The notes under the pieces were generated by a model. That model ran no database searches and was not told the DNA's origin. It saw only the letters and a list, made by a program, of their open reading frames with translations. A stretch of 64,000 nt of DNA from Corydoras sp. C115 (lineage: Eukaryota; Chordata; Actinopteri; Siluriformes; Callichthyidae): NCBI GenBank assembly GCA_019802505.1, contig JAFMOC010000038.1, positions 3,684,501 to 3,748,500 of the forward strand, read 5' to 3'. The translations under genes and the position numbers were made by a program. Shown here piece by piece: positions 1 through 13,048 of the stretch. How positions within the stretch are numbered: the stretch's first letter is position 1; each line of letters begins with the position of its first letter.

Positions 1-10
1 AGTCTTTCCC

Positions 11-43
<33 letters not shown>

Positions 44-194
44 ATGTACTGATAATGGGGATTTTATGGACGCTCGGGAGTAATAACACACTGATGGTGA
101 CTATGCCAGGCCATACCATCTTCACTCAGTTCTATAAAGAACAAATGTATTTTAACTGAAAAAAAGTGTGTGAGAGAGAAAGTGAGAATGGTTT

Positions 195-345
195 TGTCAC
201 CAGGCTTCCAAGAGTTTTCTTAAAGATATCCACAAAGGCAAGAGCGTCGAATGGCCAAAAGTATGTGGACACATCCATTATTACTACAACATAGGGACCA
301 AAGAATTGGGACACCCATAAGCTTGTTTGTAGGATCCAGTTTTCT
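195..345. mobile_element. Fragment of Tc1-like MITE
   Basis: Contains GGCCAAAAGTATGTGGACAC, the terminal motif of the same fish element type as at 32139. Too short to orient firmly. Confidence 0.35.
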
Positions 346-404
346 CTTTCCTCAGCTATCAGCTTATTCTTAAAGATGGCTTTCCACAAGGTTTTGGAGT
401 GTGT

Positions 405-763
405 CATGTCATTATCTTTTGCTTTATGCTATACTAGGGTCATCGGGGGGAGGGGTTCCCCATGCCCAACCAGGCGAGGACTTTTTGGGCGCTGGGCAGA
501 TACACCCAGGATAGGGCGCCAATTTATCGCTGTGAACACACTCACTCACACTGACACACTCTATATGGGGCAATTTGGAGAATTTAATTGATCTTGATCC
601 TGTTTGTTGATGTTTTTGGACTGTGGGAGGAAACCGGAGAACCCAGAGGAAACTCACGTGGACATGGAGAGAACATGGAAACTCCACTCAGATTGGCATT
701 CGAACCGGGAATCCCTAGCACTGAGAGGAGAACATGCTAACCACTAAGCCACAGTGCCACCCC
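405..763 (-). mobile_element. V-SINE, near full length, older
   Basis: Tail side at left, tRNA-like head at right (CCACTAAGCCAC complement of the A-box). Diverged, with a G-run at the tail junction. Confidence 0.75.
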
Positions 764-777
764 AAACCAACTATATA

Positions 778-900
778 AGTGCAATTTAGATAAGGCAATT
801 AAGAACAGCCAATTCACCTGGAATCCATGTTTTTCGACTGTGGGAGGAAATTGGAGAACCTGACGGAAACCAACACGGACATAGTGAGAACATGGAAACT
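778..900 (-). mobile_element. V-SINE core fragment
   Basis: Only the conserved core (CCATGTTTTTCGACTGTGGG) and flanks remain; it abuts the next V-SINE. Confidence 0.55.
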
Positions 901-906
901 CATCCA

Positions 907-1258
907 GTCATTCATTCATTATCTTCCGCTTTATCCTATCTTGGGGTCGCGGTGGGGTTCCCCATGCCCATCCAGGGGAGAACGTTTCAGGCGCTGGGCA
1001 GATACACCCAGGACAAGGCGCCAATCTATCGCTGGGCACACACTCAAGCACACAGACACACTCTATATGGGGCAATTTTGGAGAACTCAATTGACTTGTT
1101 CCATGTTTTTGGACTGTGGGAGGAAACCGGAGAACCCAGAGGAAACCCACGCAGACACGGGGAGAACATGGAAACTCCACCGAGATGAGGATTCGAACCG
1201 GGAATCCCTAGCGCTGAGAGGCGAACGTGCTAACCACTAAGCCACCACTTGTGCCGCC
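907..1258 (-). mobile_element. V-SINE, near full length
   Basis: ATTCATTC tail, V-core and head present; small insertion near the head (CCACTTGTGCCGCC). Confidence 0.85.
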
Positions 1259-1419
1259 AGATTGAGCAAACTCATCCAGATTGAGCAATCGGGGTAAGGT
1301 GCCATGCCCAAGGGTCGTGTGGCTGGTTCTTTAACCACAAGCGTACTACTGCCCCACGGCTTTATGCTCCTAGCAAAACCAAACCATAATCCTCCACTGA
1401 TAGGAGGTTTACTTGTAAG

Positions 1420-2960
1420 AGGTAACTTATCCAGGACTTTGGCCTCTGTGAAGGACACTGAAGTTCCTAACAAGATTTTATCATTAAGCTTTTTACTTTT
1501 TCTGATCCTGCACAGGAGTACAAAATAAGAAAAACCCTCCATAAACTGCTGACACAAAGCTGGAACCACCATTTGCAATGAGAAAGTGGAAATGGTATTG
1601 TAATGTTGATAAATTAGTAAACATTCAGAGATGTGGAGAGAACAACAGCACACAAAAAATATCTGCCTAACAACGTGCCCTTTTTTACCCCAGACACTCT
1701 ATTCTTTAACCTTAAACTTGATTGCTGGCTTTAGTGATCTACACCTTAGCTGGCATTTCATCAACTTTCACCCCTCACACTTCCCGTCTTCCCATCAGTA
1801 CACCATGAATTCATTCTCTCCAGGGGTCACAATCCTCCATATTCTTAGTTTCCTCTACGCCTTCATGTCAGATGGATAGACAGAGCGTGTGTGGATACGT
1901 AATGTGCTAAATTATGTATGGCTGAAGTCAAGAATAAATCAAAATTCAATAATTCAGAAATATGGAATGACAGAAGGCTAATATAATGTGTGACTGCAGT
2001 CCGTTTACTGAATTACGCGTACAAAGACGCTTTGGCTCATTATTTGTGTTGGTTTGTGCAACTAAATCAGTTTTATGTGGTGTTCTTTGTGAAAAGTTGC
2101 TTTAATAATTTTTGGATCTCCAACATAATACATAATAGTAGCATTGGTATTGAGAGGGCCAGACAGAGAGAGAAAATTTGAAGTTATAGTTATTTTTAAC
2201 TGCATTTTAACAGGTTACTACAGATCTGTTGGAATGGTTTGACACATCAATAAAGGCTTTTAAAATGTATTTAACCATATTTTACATTGTTATTGTCTAA
2301 GATAAATATAGTGCGTTACATTTTAAACAACCCTCATGCGAGGACATCAAAACCTGCTTCTACGTACTATTCATGAATCACACAATAAGCAGCGCGCACT
2401 CAGTCCAGCGTATCTATGGAGCATTAGATGAGTTTGATATTGCTCAGGTGTTATTCCTAGTAATTATCTGCTGTTAACAATATAACAGAATAGCAATGTC
2501 GATATATTGATTCTAAATGCATTTCGGGAAAACATGTAGCTATTCAGGCAATTTATTAAACTAGCTTAACTGAACCTTGACCATAAAATCTGTGTTTTTA
2601 CTTTCCACTTATCACCAACAGTAGTATCTGGGGACAATGGTGTTTCAGCCGTGTTTTTCATAAGTACCTATAGCATGACAGCTTTAAGTGGTGGCACTTA
2701 TAGACACGGTATAATACTTACGGCTGAATCACGTTCTCAGCTGTTTTTCATGGACTGTTTGCTTTTAAAGCTGGTTTTTAAAAGAAAAACCCTGATGGAC
2801 CAACTGTTTAAGCTTGTTAAGTGCTTCAACATAGGCAGTGACAGCAGAACGTGGAAACATATTGTTGTACATAATAAAATAACTGTAAATATTGTACATT
2901 ATGTGGGATAGTGTGTATGTTGAGACAAAATGATTGAAATTAATGTAATTAATATTAGGT
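1420..2960. other. No gene recognised
   Basis: AT-rich, apparently single-copy sequence without homopolymer or V-SINE content. Short reading frames lack recognisable domains. Possible conserved non-coding sequence cannot be judged here. Confidence 0.5.
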
Positions 2961-2966
2961 TAGGCT

Positions 2967-3093
2967 GCCCAGCGATGGATTGGCGCCCTGTCCTGGGTGT
3001 ATCTGCCCAGTGAGACGTTCTCCCCTGGATGGGCATGGGGAACCCCAGCGCGACCCTGATAGAGGATAAAGCGGGTGATAATGAATGAATGAA
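2967..3093 (+). mobile_element. Short V-SINE 3' form
   Basis: Begins at GCCCAGCGATGG and ends in (TGAA)n. Possible imperfect 11-bp duplication of ATTAGGTTAGG flanks. See the short-form finding. Confidence 0.7.
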
Positions 3094-3105
3094 TTAATTA
3101 AGTTA

Positions 3106-3450
3106 GGCGGCACGGTGGCTTAGTGGTTAGCACGTTCTCCTCTCAGTGCTAGGGATTCCCGGTTCGAATCCCCATCTGGGTGGAGTTTCCATGTTCTCCC
3201 CGTGTCTGCGTGGGTTTCCTCCGGGTTCTCCAGTTTCCTCCCACAGTCCAAAAACATGGATCAAGTCAATTGAATTCTCAAAATTGCCCCATATGGAGTG
3301 TGTCTGTGTGAGTGAGTGTGTGCCCAGCGATGGATTGGTGCCCTGTCCTGGGTCTATCTGCCCAGCGCCCGAGACGTTCTCCCCTGGATGGGCATGGGGA
3401 ACCCCACCGCGGCCCTAATAGAGGATAAAGCGGGAGATAATGAATGAATG
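3106..3450 (+). mobile_element. V-SINE, full length, with target-site duplication
   Basis: GGCGGCACGGTGG head with A-box TGGCTTAGTGG and B-box GGTTCGAATCC, V-core, tail (TGAA)n. Flanked by AATTAAGTTA at 3096-3105 and 3451-3460. Confidence 0.95.
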
Positions 3451-3466
3451 AATTAAGTTAATTTTG

Positions 3467-3675
3467 CAGGGTGGAATAGTGATTAGCAGGTACAGGTTCG
3501 AATCCCAATCTGGGTGGAGTTTCTCCCCATGTCCGCATGGGTTTTCTCCGGGTTACTCCCACAGTCCAAAAACATTTGTGAATTGAATTGGATACTATAT
3601 AGCATGTATGTGTATCTGAGTGTGTGCCCCGTGACCCTAATAGAGGATTAAGCAAAACATAATGGATGGATGGAT
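3467..3675 (+). mobile_element. V-SINE, degenerate, internally deleted
   Basis: B-box GGTTCGAATCCC and core recognisable; older type ending in (TGGA)n. Confidence 0.65.
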
Positions 3676-3794
3676 ACCATAAATATGAAGATTAATATAA
3701 AGATATTGAGCTGATGAGCACTGTGTTGTGTAATTTTGCCAATAGATACCAATGGGTGACATTTTGATGATTGTTAGAGAAACCTGTATCCTGT

Positions 3795-4130
3795 TACTCA
3801 GCGATCAGCATTCACATTAAACACTGGACTAGATTATGTTGTGGAAGACCAGTTTATTAATAATTTAGTTAAAGAAAAACAATAAAACTATCAAAAAAAA
3901 AAAATCAAACTTGTTTTCTTTTATTGTAGTGTTTGTAACCATTTTATAAAAGCGATAAGACACTCGAGGTTGTACATTATTATGAATAAATCACAAAAAA
4001 GAAGTGTAACTGTACTCCAACTCGCACTTCTTTCTGGTGATTTATTTACAATAAGGCACGACCTCTCATACCTTTACTTTAATAACACATAACCAAAACT
4101 ACAGCAGTGTTAACGACATCCCTTTTTAAG
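3795..4130. repeat. Dispersed AT-rich repeat family
   Basis: Shares ACTGGACTAGATTATGT, GAATAAATCAC and TTATAAAAGCG-type blocks with copies at 28385-28830, 55930-56070 and 60940-61018. Probably an uncharacterised MITE. Confidence 0.4.
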
Positions 4131-4313
4131 TTTGTCTTCTTTTTGCAGCTTTACCCACTTTTCTTTACCCACTTTTCAGAGAAGGCTTTGTTGAAGATTT
4201 TGGGGGAGTCTATAAAAATCTTTGCTCATTTATCCTGAAGCCCATTTGTGAGATCAGAGATCAGACCCTCATGTTAGAGAGCGAGCCAGGACCATATCTC
4301 CATTCTAATTCAT

Positions 4314-4691
4314 TCATTCATTATCTCCCGCTTTATCCTCTATTAGGGTCGCGGTGGGGTTCCCCATGCCCATCCAGGGGAGAGCGTTTCGGGCGCTGGG
4401 CAGATAGACCCAGGACAGAGCGCCAATCCATTGCTGGGCACACACTCACTCGCTCGCTCACTCACTCACTTGCTCACTCACTCACTCACTCACACACACT
4501 CTATATGGGGCAATTTGGAGAATTCAGTTGACTTGATCCATGTTTTTGGACTGTGGGAGGAAACCGGAGAACCCGAAGGAAACCCACGTGGACACGGGGA
4601 GATCGTGGAAACTCCACCCAGATGGGGATTCGAACCGGGAATCCCTAGAGCTGAGAGGCGAACATGCTAACCACTAAGCCACCGTGCCGCC
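4314..4691 (-). mobile_element. V-SINE with target-site duplication
   Basis: Flanked by CCATTCTAATTCAT at 4300-4313 and 4692-4705. Internal expansion of (CACT)n at 4444-4492. Confidence 0.92.
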
Positions 4692-5218
4692 CCATTCTAA
4701 TTCATAGCAAAGGTATTTAGTGTAGTTCAGAGCAAAGTTCTGTGTGGATTTATGTTCATCCACACCACATTCACTCAACCATCTCAGAATGGACCCTCAA
4801 CACCAGTTTACAGTCTTGTACGGTACAGTCAGGGGCGTTTTTAGGGTTTAGAAACATCAGGGGCTTTAGCCCAGATCCCTTATTCCCACTCTGTCTTCTT
4901 TAAAAAGTGCCCTTTTATGAGTGTATTTATCCATTTTCAAACTGTTGTTACATTCATTTCATTCGATCATTTATTAGTTATATTGGTTAAAATAACATTT
5001 TTGAAAAAACGAACCTGAGCTTCGGCAAAAAAGCCTAAATCCGTTTTACGAGTCGGTCGCAGATGAAACCATTTTAACAAGGTATTGCTTTGAAATACCG
5101 TAACTTTGCCACAGTTTGCGCCTTCAGAAAAATTCTGATGGCTTATGAAAGCTGAGAAGCTGCTCTTAACAGCCAACATACAGTTATTACGGTAACTTTA
5201 CACCCAATACTGGCAAAA

Positions 5219-5496
5219 AAGTACAAGTCACTGACTCTGGCATACAGAACCATTTCTGGATCTTCCCCCTCTTACCTTCACTCCATCTTTTCAAAATACA
5301 CTCCGACTCGTTCACTTCGCTCCAGTGATGATCGCCGCCTGGCGGTTCCACCTCACCGAGGAGCTCATTCTCACTCTGTGGCGTTCACCACTGCAAAATG
5401 GTGGAACGTTCTTCCCAACTCTGTCCGTAAGGCAGAGTCACTAAACAGTTTTAAGAAACTACTGAAGACGCATATTTTTAACAAATACCTGTTGTA

Positions 5497-5497
<1 letters not shown>
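5219..5497 (+). pseudogene. L2/CR1-like LINE reverse transcriptase, 3' end of ORF
   Basis: An open frame without its own start runs to TAG at 5495-5497. It contains SLRSSDDRRLAVPPHRGAHS, FTTAKWWNVLPNSVRK and LKTHIFNKYLL, the familiar C-terminus of fish L2-type non-LTR retrotransposon polyprotein. The frame is intact over about 92 codons, but the element is heavily 5'-truncated. Confidence 0.8.
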
Positions 5498-5535
<38 letters not shown>

Positions 5536-5690
5536 AGGAGGGGCCGCAGCATCGAATAACAATCAGGTTTGATGAACTTACAGTATAGTTGGTTTTCTCC
5601 ATGGCTTCTGACTTGTGGTGTTCTCATTTGTAAGTCGCTTTGGATAAAAGCGTCTGCGAAATGACTAAATGTAAATGTAAAAAAAAATCT
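5498..5690 (+). mobile_element. 3' UTR and tail of the L2-like LINE
   Basis: An A33 run (5501-5533) follows the stop. The tail ends in GTCGCTTTGGATAAAAGCGT plus a short (ATGTAA)n repeat, the 3' end shared by fish L2 LINEs and their dependent SINEs. A (CA)n tract follows at 5700-5733. Confidence 0.7.
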
Positions 5691-5695
5691 GTCTC

Positions 5696-5737
<42 letters not shown>

Positions 5738-6302
5738 CTTAGAAGCACAGACAGCTGACGGTGACTCCATCGTTCGGTCCCGCCGCTGGAGGAGAGGCTG
5801 CAGAAAAAGCCGCTGTCATTTGATCCGGGGCAACTGACAAAACATCCCAAAAGCCCAGCTCTAACGACACCCCTGGGTACAGTAGAAGAAAGCCTTTCTC
5901 AAATTTGGCACTTGGAACATTTTTTTTGTTAAAAATATATAACCAGTGAGTTCCACCAGTTCTGCTTCATCAGAGCAGTGCAGGTCGCTCACGTCACATT
6001 ACAGAGGCACTAGATCAGAGTGATGAGATTAACCACTGATCAGAGTGTGTTCGTTGATGATGGTCAAGCAAAAACACACTTTTCTCTCCTCGCTCATTCA
6101 ATTACCCATCCCTCTCTGTGCCTAATTTGGGCCGGGAGCTCTTCCTAAAGCACTTCCTGCTTATTAGATTAACCACTTCCTGTCCAGCTGTGGCTATTTT
6201 CCCATTACTTTTGAGGTTATGCTTTCTTCAGTCAGTCTGATTCCTCCTGCCAGTGTTTTCTTGTTAGGATCAGTGTGAAACTAAAGTGACACGGACCTGA
6301 TA

Positions 6303-6466
6303 CTGTGTGTGTGTGTGTGTGTGTTTCTCTCTGTGTATGTGTGTGACTCTGTGTGTGTGTGTGTTTCTCTCTGTGTATGTGTGTGACTCGGTGTGTGTGT
6401 CTCTGTCTGTGTGTGTTTGTGTTTTCTGTGTGTTTGTGTGTGTGTGTGTGTGTTTGTTTTTTTTTC

Positions 6467-6501
<35 letters not shown>

Positions 6502-6950
6502 GTTTTTTTTCTCTGTGTGTTGTGTGTGTGACTCTGTGTGTGTGTCTGTGTGTGTTTTTTTCTCTGTGTGTTGTGTGTGTGACTCTGTGTGTTTTTTTCT
6601 CTGTGTGTTTGTGTGTGTGACTCTGTGTGTGTGTCTGTATGTGTTTTTTTTTCTCTGTGTGTTTGTGTGTGTGACTCTGTGTGTGTGTCTGTGTGTGTTT
6701 TTTTTCTCTGTGTGTTGTGTGTGCGTGTGCGTGTGTGACTCTGTGTGTCTGTGTGTGTTTTTTTCTCTGTGTGTGTTGTGTGTGTGTGTGCGTGTGTGTG
6801 TGTGACTCTGTGTGTCTGTGTGTGTTTTTTTCTCTGTGTGTATGTATGTGTGTGTGTGTGTGTGTGTGCGTGTGTGTGTGTGACTCTGTGTGTCTGTGTG
6901 TGTTTTTTTCTCTGTGTGTTTGTGTGTGTGTGTGTATTTGTGTGTGCAAG
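6303..6950. repeat. Compound (TG)n/CTCTGTG minisatellite, about 650 bp
   Basis: About ten variable units of 45-65 bp built from (TG)n, TGACTCTG, T6-T9 and CTCTG blocks. Reading frames through it (His/Thr or Cys/Val) are artefacts. Confidence 0.9.
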
Positions 6951-7065
6951 GAGTGCGAGCGCAAGTCTCATGACATACTAGAGAAAGAACATTTACATTG
7001 CAGCTCCCCCATCTGACCAGCAACCAAACACATGAAAAAAATCAAACTAAATCTCAATATTTAAA

Positions 7066-7390
7066 TACAGTATGGGTCAAAAGTTTGGACACGCCTCCTT
7101 CTTGCTTTATCATCTATTTCCTCCACTTACCGTATAGAAGGACTTTGTAATTTTACAATTACAGACTGTAGTCCATGTGTTGTCTTGTTTTTGTCAGTCC
7201 CCTGTTGGTTCTCTGTTGTTTATTGGTCAGGACCATAACAATTGGGTGGCAGACTGTTTGTTTAACAGGTTCTGCAGTGACCCTGTTGCAGTGAGGGGGG
7301 TATTAGTGCAGCAGTGCTGCTGTCGTTTCATTTACACAAACCTCAGTGACACTGCTGGGATAGGAATAATGCTCCAACAAATTTACCTCA
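7066..7390 (+). mobile_element. 5' part of the same TIR element family
   Basis: Begins with the TIR-like AAAGTTTGGACACGCC and shares the inner blocks GTTGGTTCTCTGTT and CACTGCTGGGATAGGAATAA with the copy at 46.6 kb. The right end is missing and V-SINE-like sequence follows. Confidence 0.6.
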
Positions 7391-7404
7391 GTGTCTCTGT
7401 CAGT

Positions 7405-7555
7405 GTGAGTCTGTGTGTGTGTGAGAGTGAGTGTGCCCTGCGATAGATTGGCACCCTGTCCTGGGTGTAAATGCCCAGTGACTGAAAGGGTCTCCCTGCG
7501 ATGGGCATGGGGAACCGTACCGCCACCTTAGTATAGAATTTAATGGAAGATTATG
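7405..7555 (+). mobile_element. V-SINE 3' fragment, old
   Basis: Degenerate match to the part after the core (CGATAGATTGGCACCCTGTC), ending near GATTATGGATG. Confidence 0.5.
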
Positions 7556-7579
7556 GATGAAATGGATCCCACAGAGCAT

Positions 7580-7712
7580 CCATCCATACATTATCTTTCA
7601 CTTTATTCTCTATTAGGGTCGCGGTGGGGTTCCCCATGCCGATCCAGGGAACAACGTCTCGGGTGCTGGGCAGATAGACCCAGGACAGGGTGCCAATCCA
7701 TCCCTGGGCACA
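7580..7712 (-). mobile_element. Short V-SINE 3' form with target-site duplication
   Basis: Stops at the short-form boundary (two bases longer). Flanked by CCACAGAGCAT at 7569-7579 and 7713-7723. Confidence 0.88.
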
Positions 7713-8480
7713 CCACAGAGCATACCGCACAAAATTATCCTGTGTGCTACATGTTCTAGTATGTACTGTTTACAACCTACTGCATAGCATCTCCTGATAT
7801 TGCATGCCACACTATTAAAATTCAGTTTGTACTGTTGCTGTTATTAAGGGAGGGATTTGTTCTTGGCAGGAGAATGATTTTAAGAGAAGGAAACACTGTG
7901 AGGTAATTAAACTCAGATTAGAAATTCAGATTGCATGACTGTTAAACATGCTGACTGTGATTTTTTATTTTAGTTTTTTTTTTTTATAATAATAGCAGAT
8001 AGTATTACTTAACGCTGCTTCCACCCTGCTGTTTTTATGAGTGTACTCCAGTTTATTTATTTATTTATTTGTACTTCATCCTTAAGGCCTTTAAAGTCCA
8101 GATTTAATTTTGCATCCAATAAAAAGGGAAGTCACACATTTGAATAACCTCCTGAATGGGAATAAATAATTAAACAATATCCTCGACTTTTAACCTTTTT
8201 ATTCAGAGTGCATCATTTTTAGGCAAAATCATCCTGCAATATTAAGAATTCTCAACCACAGACATGTATATACACACATACACAATCACAAACATATCTT
8301 ATTAGAATGCCCTTGACTTTCAACCACTAGAAATAAACTTTTTAAAGGGTTGAAAATGTGAAATAGCTGTTTAAAAGATCCCACCAGCAAAAATACTCTT
8401 CCAACATCCAAAATTGTTGGAAGTTGTTCATATAAAGAAAGTGATCTAAATCTGTGATATTCTGTGATATATATGTACAG

Positions 8481-8497
8481 GTGTGTGTGTGTGTGTG

Positions 8498-8562
<65 letters not shown>
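8481..8562. repeat. (GT)n followed by (TA)n
   Basis: Interrupted (GT)n then (TA)25, the target of the V-SINE at 8563; (TA)n resumes at 8911-8974. Confidence 0.9.
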
Positions 8563-8565
<3 letters not shown>

Positions 8566-8909
8566 TTCATTCATTATCTCCCGCTTTATCCTCTATTAGG
8601 GTCACGGTGGGGGTTCCCCATGCCCATCCAGGGGAGAACGTCTCGGGCGCTGGGCAGATAGACCCAGGACAGGGCGCCAATCCATCGCTGGGCACACACT
8701 CACTCACACAGACACACTCTATATGGGGCAATTTGGAGAATTCAATTGAGTTGATCCATGTTTTTGGACTGTGGGAGGAAACCGGAGAACCCGGAGGAAA
8801 CCCACGCAGACACGGGGAGAACATGGAAACTCCACCCAGATGGGGATTCGAACCGGGAATCCCTAGTGCTGAGAGGCGAACATGCTAACCACTAAGCCAC
8901 TGTGCCGCC
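8563..8909 (-). mobile_element. V-SINE, full length, inside (TA)n
   Basis: Complete head, core and tail; (TA)n on both sides (8513-8562 and 8911-8974). Confidence 0.95.
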
Positions 8910-8912
8910 GTA

Positions 8913-8977
<65 letters not shown>

Positions 8978-9491
8978 TTTTTTTATTAGATAATAATTTA
9001 TTCATTTATTCATTTAATAATCAAGTCATTCATTTAACTTTCTTTAATACCAGTGTGAAGCCTTCACCCTGCAGTTTAAACCACACAGTTGTGTCGCTTT
9101 CGTGAGTTTTACATCTTGCAATTACACCGAGTTGCCAGCAGATGGAGATGCTGCTATTCTTATATTTACATCACCTTTCAGAGCTCTTGGCAGCACCTTG
9201 CTTTCACATAAAGATTTCATTCAGAATGTATGACAGAGTGATGCAAGGGAAACAGAGTCGTAGAGACTAAAATGCTGACCAACGCTGAGAACTTTTATCA
9301 CTTTCACTTACCATTTATATGCGGCTTGCGTTTCTACAATAGAAAACTAAAGTCTTGTCATTCTGTGCTCTTTGTTTTTTCCCATATTCAACACTTTTGA
9401 AATAGTATGTTCTCCTTTTAAAGCGATGACCACAAAAGTATTCACAGAGTAGTGTACAACAACAAAGCTTACATGCTGCAATATTAATATT

Positions 9492-9849
9492 CATTCATTC
9501 ATTCATTCATCCATTATCTTCCGCTTTATCCTCTATTGGGGTTGCAGGGGGGTTCCCCATGCCCATCCAGGGGAGAACGTTTCGGTCGCTGGGCAGATAG
9601 ACCCAGGACAGGGCGCCAATCCATCGCTGGGCACACACTCACTCACACAAAAATACTCTAGATGGGGCAATTTGGAGAACTCAATTGACTTGATCCATGT
9701 TTTTGGACAGTGGGAAGAAAGCGGAGAACCCGGAGGAAACCCATGCAGACACGGGGAGAACATGGAAACTCCACCCAGATGGGGATTCGAACCGGGAATC
9801 CCTAGCGCTGAGAGGCGAACGTGCTAACCACTAAGCCACCGTGCCGCCA
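9492..9849 (-). mobile_element. V-SINE with target-site duplication
   Basis: Flanked by GCAATATTAATATT at 9478-9491 and 9850-9863. Confidence 0.95.
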
Positions 9850-10502
9850 GCAATATTAATATTGTGACACTTAAATAAAGTTATGATGCAGAAAATCCAG
9901 TGATTTACACGAAACAAATGTAAACATATGTAGAACATCTTTATTGGCTGCAGAACGTTAATAGTGATATATATTAGAATAATGGTTTACTTTTCAAATC
10001 AAATCAAAGTTCTTGAATTTCCCCAATGTGGGATTAATAAAGTATATTAATCACTTAGTCAAAGTTCATTTGTCACATACATAGTTATACACATTCTCTG
10101 GGCATGGAGATGGAGAACGCCTCCGTGACCCTAGTAGAGGATTTAGTGGTAGATGAGGTGATGAGACTGTAAAGCATTTTGCATTTTTTAATTAGGATTA
10201 GTCATTTTAAGCATCAGATTTTGTGCTAGACAACAATAATACGGAAGCTTATGCAGTGTGTCATTTCTTATGATCATAAATCAGTATCACAGAGTCTGTG
10301 ACATGGATGAACCTGAACTCTGCCTGTGCTAGAGGTTCTACATCTAAAGTGTGATTGATTGAGCTTTAAATCCACGTTATGATCGTATTTATCCGGTTTG
10401 TGTTGCAAGTAGCTATTTACCATAATTGTTTTAGTTGTTGGGTATTTGTGTTGTATTTATATATATAATATATATATATATTTATATATATATATATATA
10501 AA

Positions 10503-11650
<1,148 letters not shown>

Positions 11651-11654
11651 TTAA

Positions 11655-11943
11655 TCTCATCTCATTATCTTCTGCTTACTTTTCTACTAGGGACTAGGGT
11701 CACGCACAGGGGGGCTGTTCCCCCATGCCCTTCCAGAGCAGAACGTTTTGGCGGCTGGGGAGATGCACCCAGGCCAGGGTGCCAATCTACTGGGCACACA
11801 CTCTATATAGGGGCAATTCAGATAAGAGCAATATAAAACATTTAATTGACCTTTTATTACTATTTTATTTATCCATGTTTTTGGACTGTGGAGGAAACCC
11901 AGTGAACCCGGAGGAGACCCACACGGACATGGCTGATTAGCAG
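11655..11943 (-). mobile_element. V-SINE-related, old
   Basis: Recognisable by CATGCCCTTCCAGAGCAGAA and the core; head lost. Confidence 0.55.
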
Positions 11944-12157
11944 GTGATGACTTATCAGGGCTTAAGGTAAAGTGGATGTTCGGTAGAGTTGAAGTTTGGT
12001 TAAATCAGTGAAGGGTGTGTGAGCGAGAGAGAGAGAGAGAGAGAGAGAAACCCAGACAATGATCTTCATCTGTCGTTTGCGTTTTCCATCAAAGTGTCTC
12101 ATCATAAAAAGCTGCATGGCTTTAAACTGATAATAGAGAATACCACCGCTGTGTGAG

Positions 12158-12197
<40 letters not shown>

Positions 12198-12328
12198 GGT
12201 GCGCAAGTGTGTGATGATTTCGTCTCCAGGTAGGTGGGCAGTGCGGTGTGTTTTGATTTTGGAAAAGCAAACAGCCCGGCTGCTGATGCACTTCTGTCTG
12301 TCTTTGATGTTGTGATATCGTGACCACC

Positions 12329-12329
<1 letters not shown>

Positions 12330-12376
<47 letters not shown>
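12330..12376. repeat. (CA)n microsatellite
   Basis: Preceded by (GT)n at 12162-12191 and (GA)n at 12023-12047. Confidence 0.9.
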
Positions 12377-12379
<3 letters not shown>

Positions 12380-12630
12380 AAAACCTACTGAAGTCTGAAA
12401 ATGTATTACTCACAATGTGTTGGTCTGGGACCAGTTGGCTGTTTGTTTTCAGTCATCCATATGATTGCATAAGCAGTGAGTCAACACTAGGACTTTGGTG
12501 TAACTGCTGTACACTTACCACCTGATCACCTTTTAAAAATATCTATTGGGATTATTGAGCTGTATAAATGTTTGGTGATGTAGTCAGTAGCCAATAATGC
12601 TCCAGAGCCTGTGGGAAGGGGTTTTGCACA

Positions 12631-12699
<69 letters not shown>
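12631..12699. repeat. (TTA)n microsatellite
   Basis: About 23 pure units. Confidence 0.9.
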
Positions 12700-12708
12700 C
12701 CAGCTCTC

Positions 12709-12857
12709 CATCCATTCTCTTCCACTTACAGTATTCCTCTACAAGGGTTGTGGGGGGGTGCATGTGGGGGTTCCCCATGCCCATCCAGTGGAGAAAGTTT
12801 CGGCCACTGGGCAGATACACACAGAACAGAGTGCTAATCCATTGCTGCGCACACACT

Positions 12858-12876
<19 letters not shown>
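12709..12876 (-). mobile_element. V-SINE 3' part, old
   Basis: Tail through the post-core region; stops in the (CA)n-like part before (TA)n at 12876. Confidence 0.6.
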
Positions 12877-12899
<23 letters not shown>

Positions 12900-13028
12900 T
12901 CATTCATTCATTCATTCATTATCTCCCGCTTTATCCCTCGCGGTGGGGTTCCCCATGCCCATCCAGGGGAGAACATCTCGGGCGCCGGGCAGATAGACCC
13001 AGGACAGGGCGCCAATTCATCGCTGGGC
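12900..13028 (-). mobile_element. Short V-SINE 3' form inside (TA)n
   Basis: Ends exactly at ATCGCTGGGC (short-form boundary); (TA)n on both sides. Confidence 0.85.
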
Positions 13029-13048
13029 TATATATATATATATATATA

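Noticed and set aside
3106..3180. tRNA-like sequences with A-box and B-box
   Set aside because: They are the heads of V-SINEs: no cloverleaf acceptor stem, and always followed by the V-core.
6232..7023. Long Thr/His-rich and Cys/Val-rich frames
   Set aside because: Translations of the (TG)n compound minisatellite; several overlapping frames are open at once.
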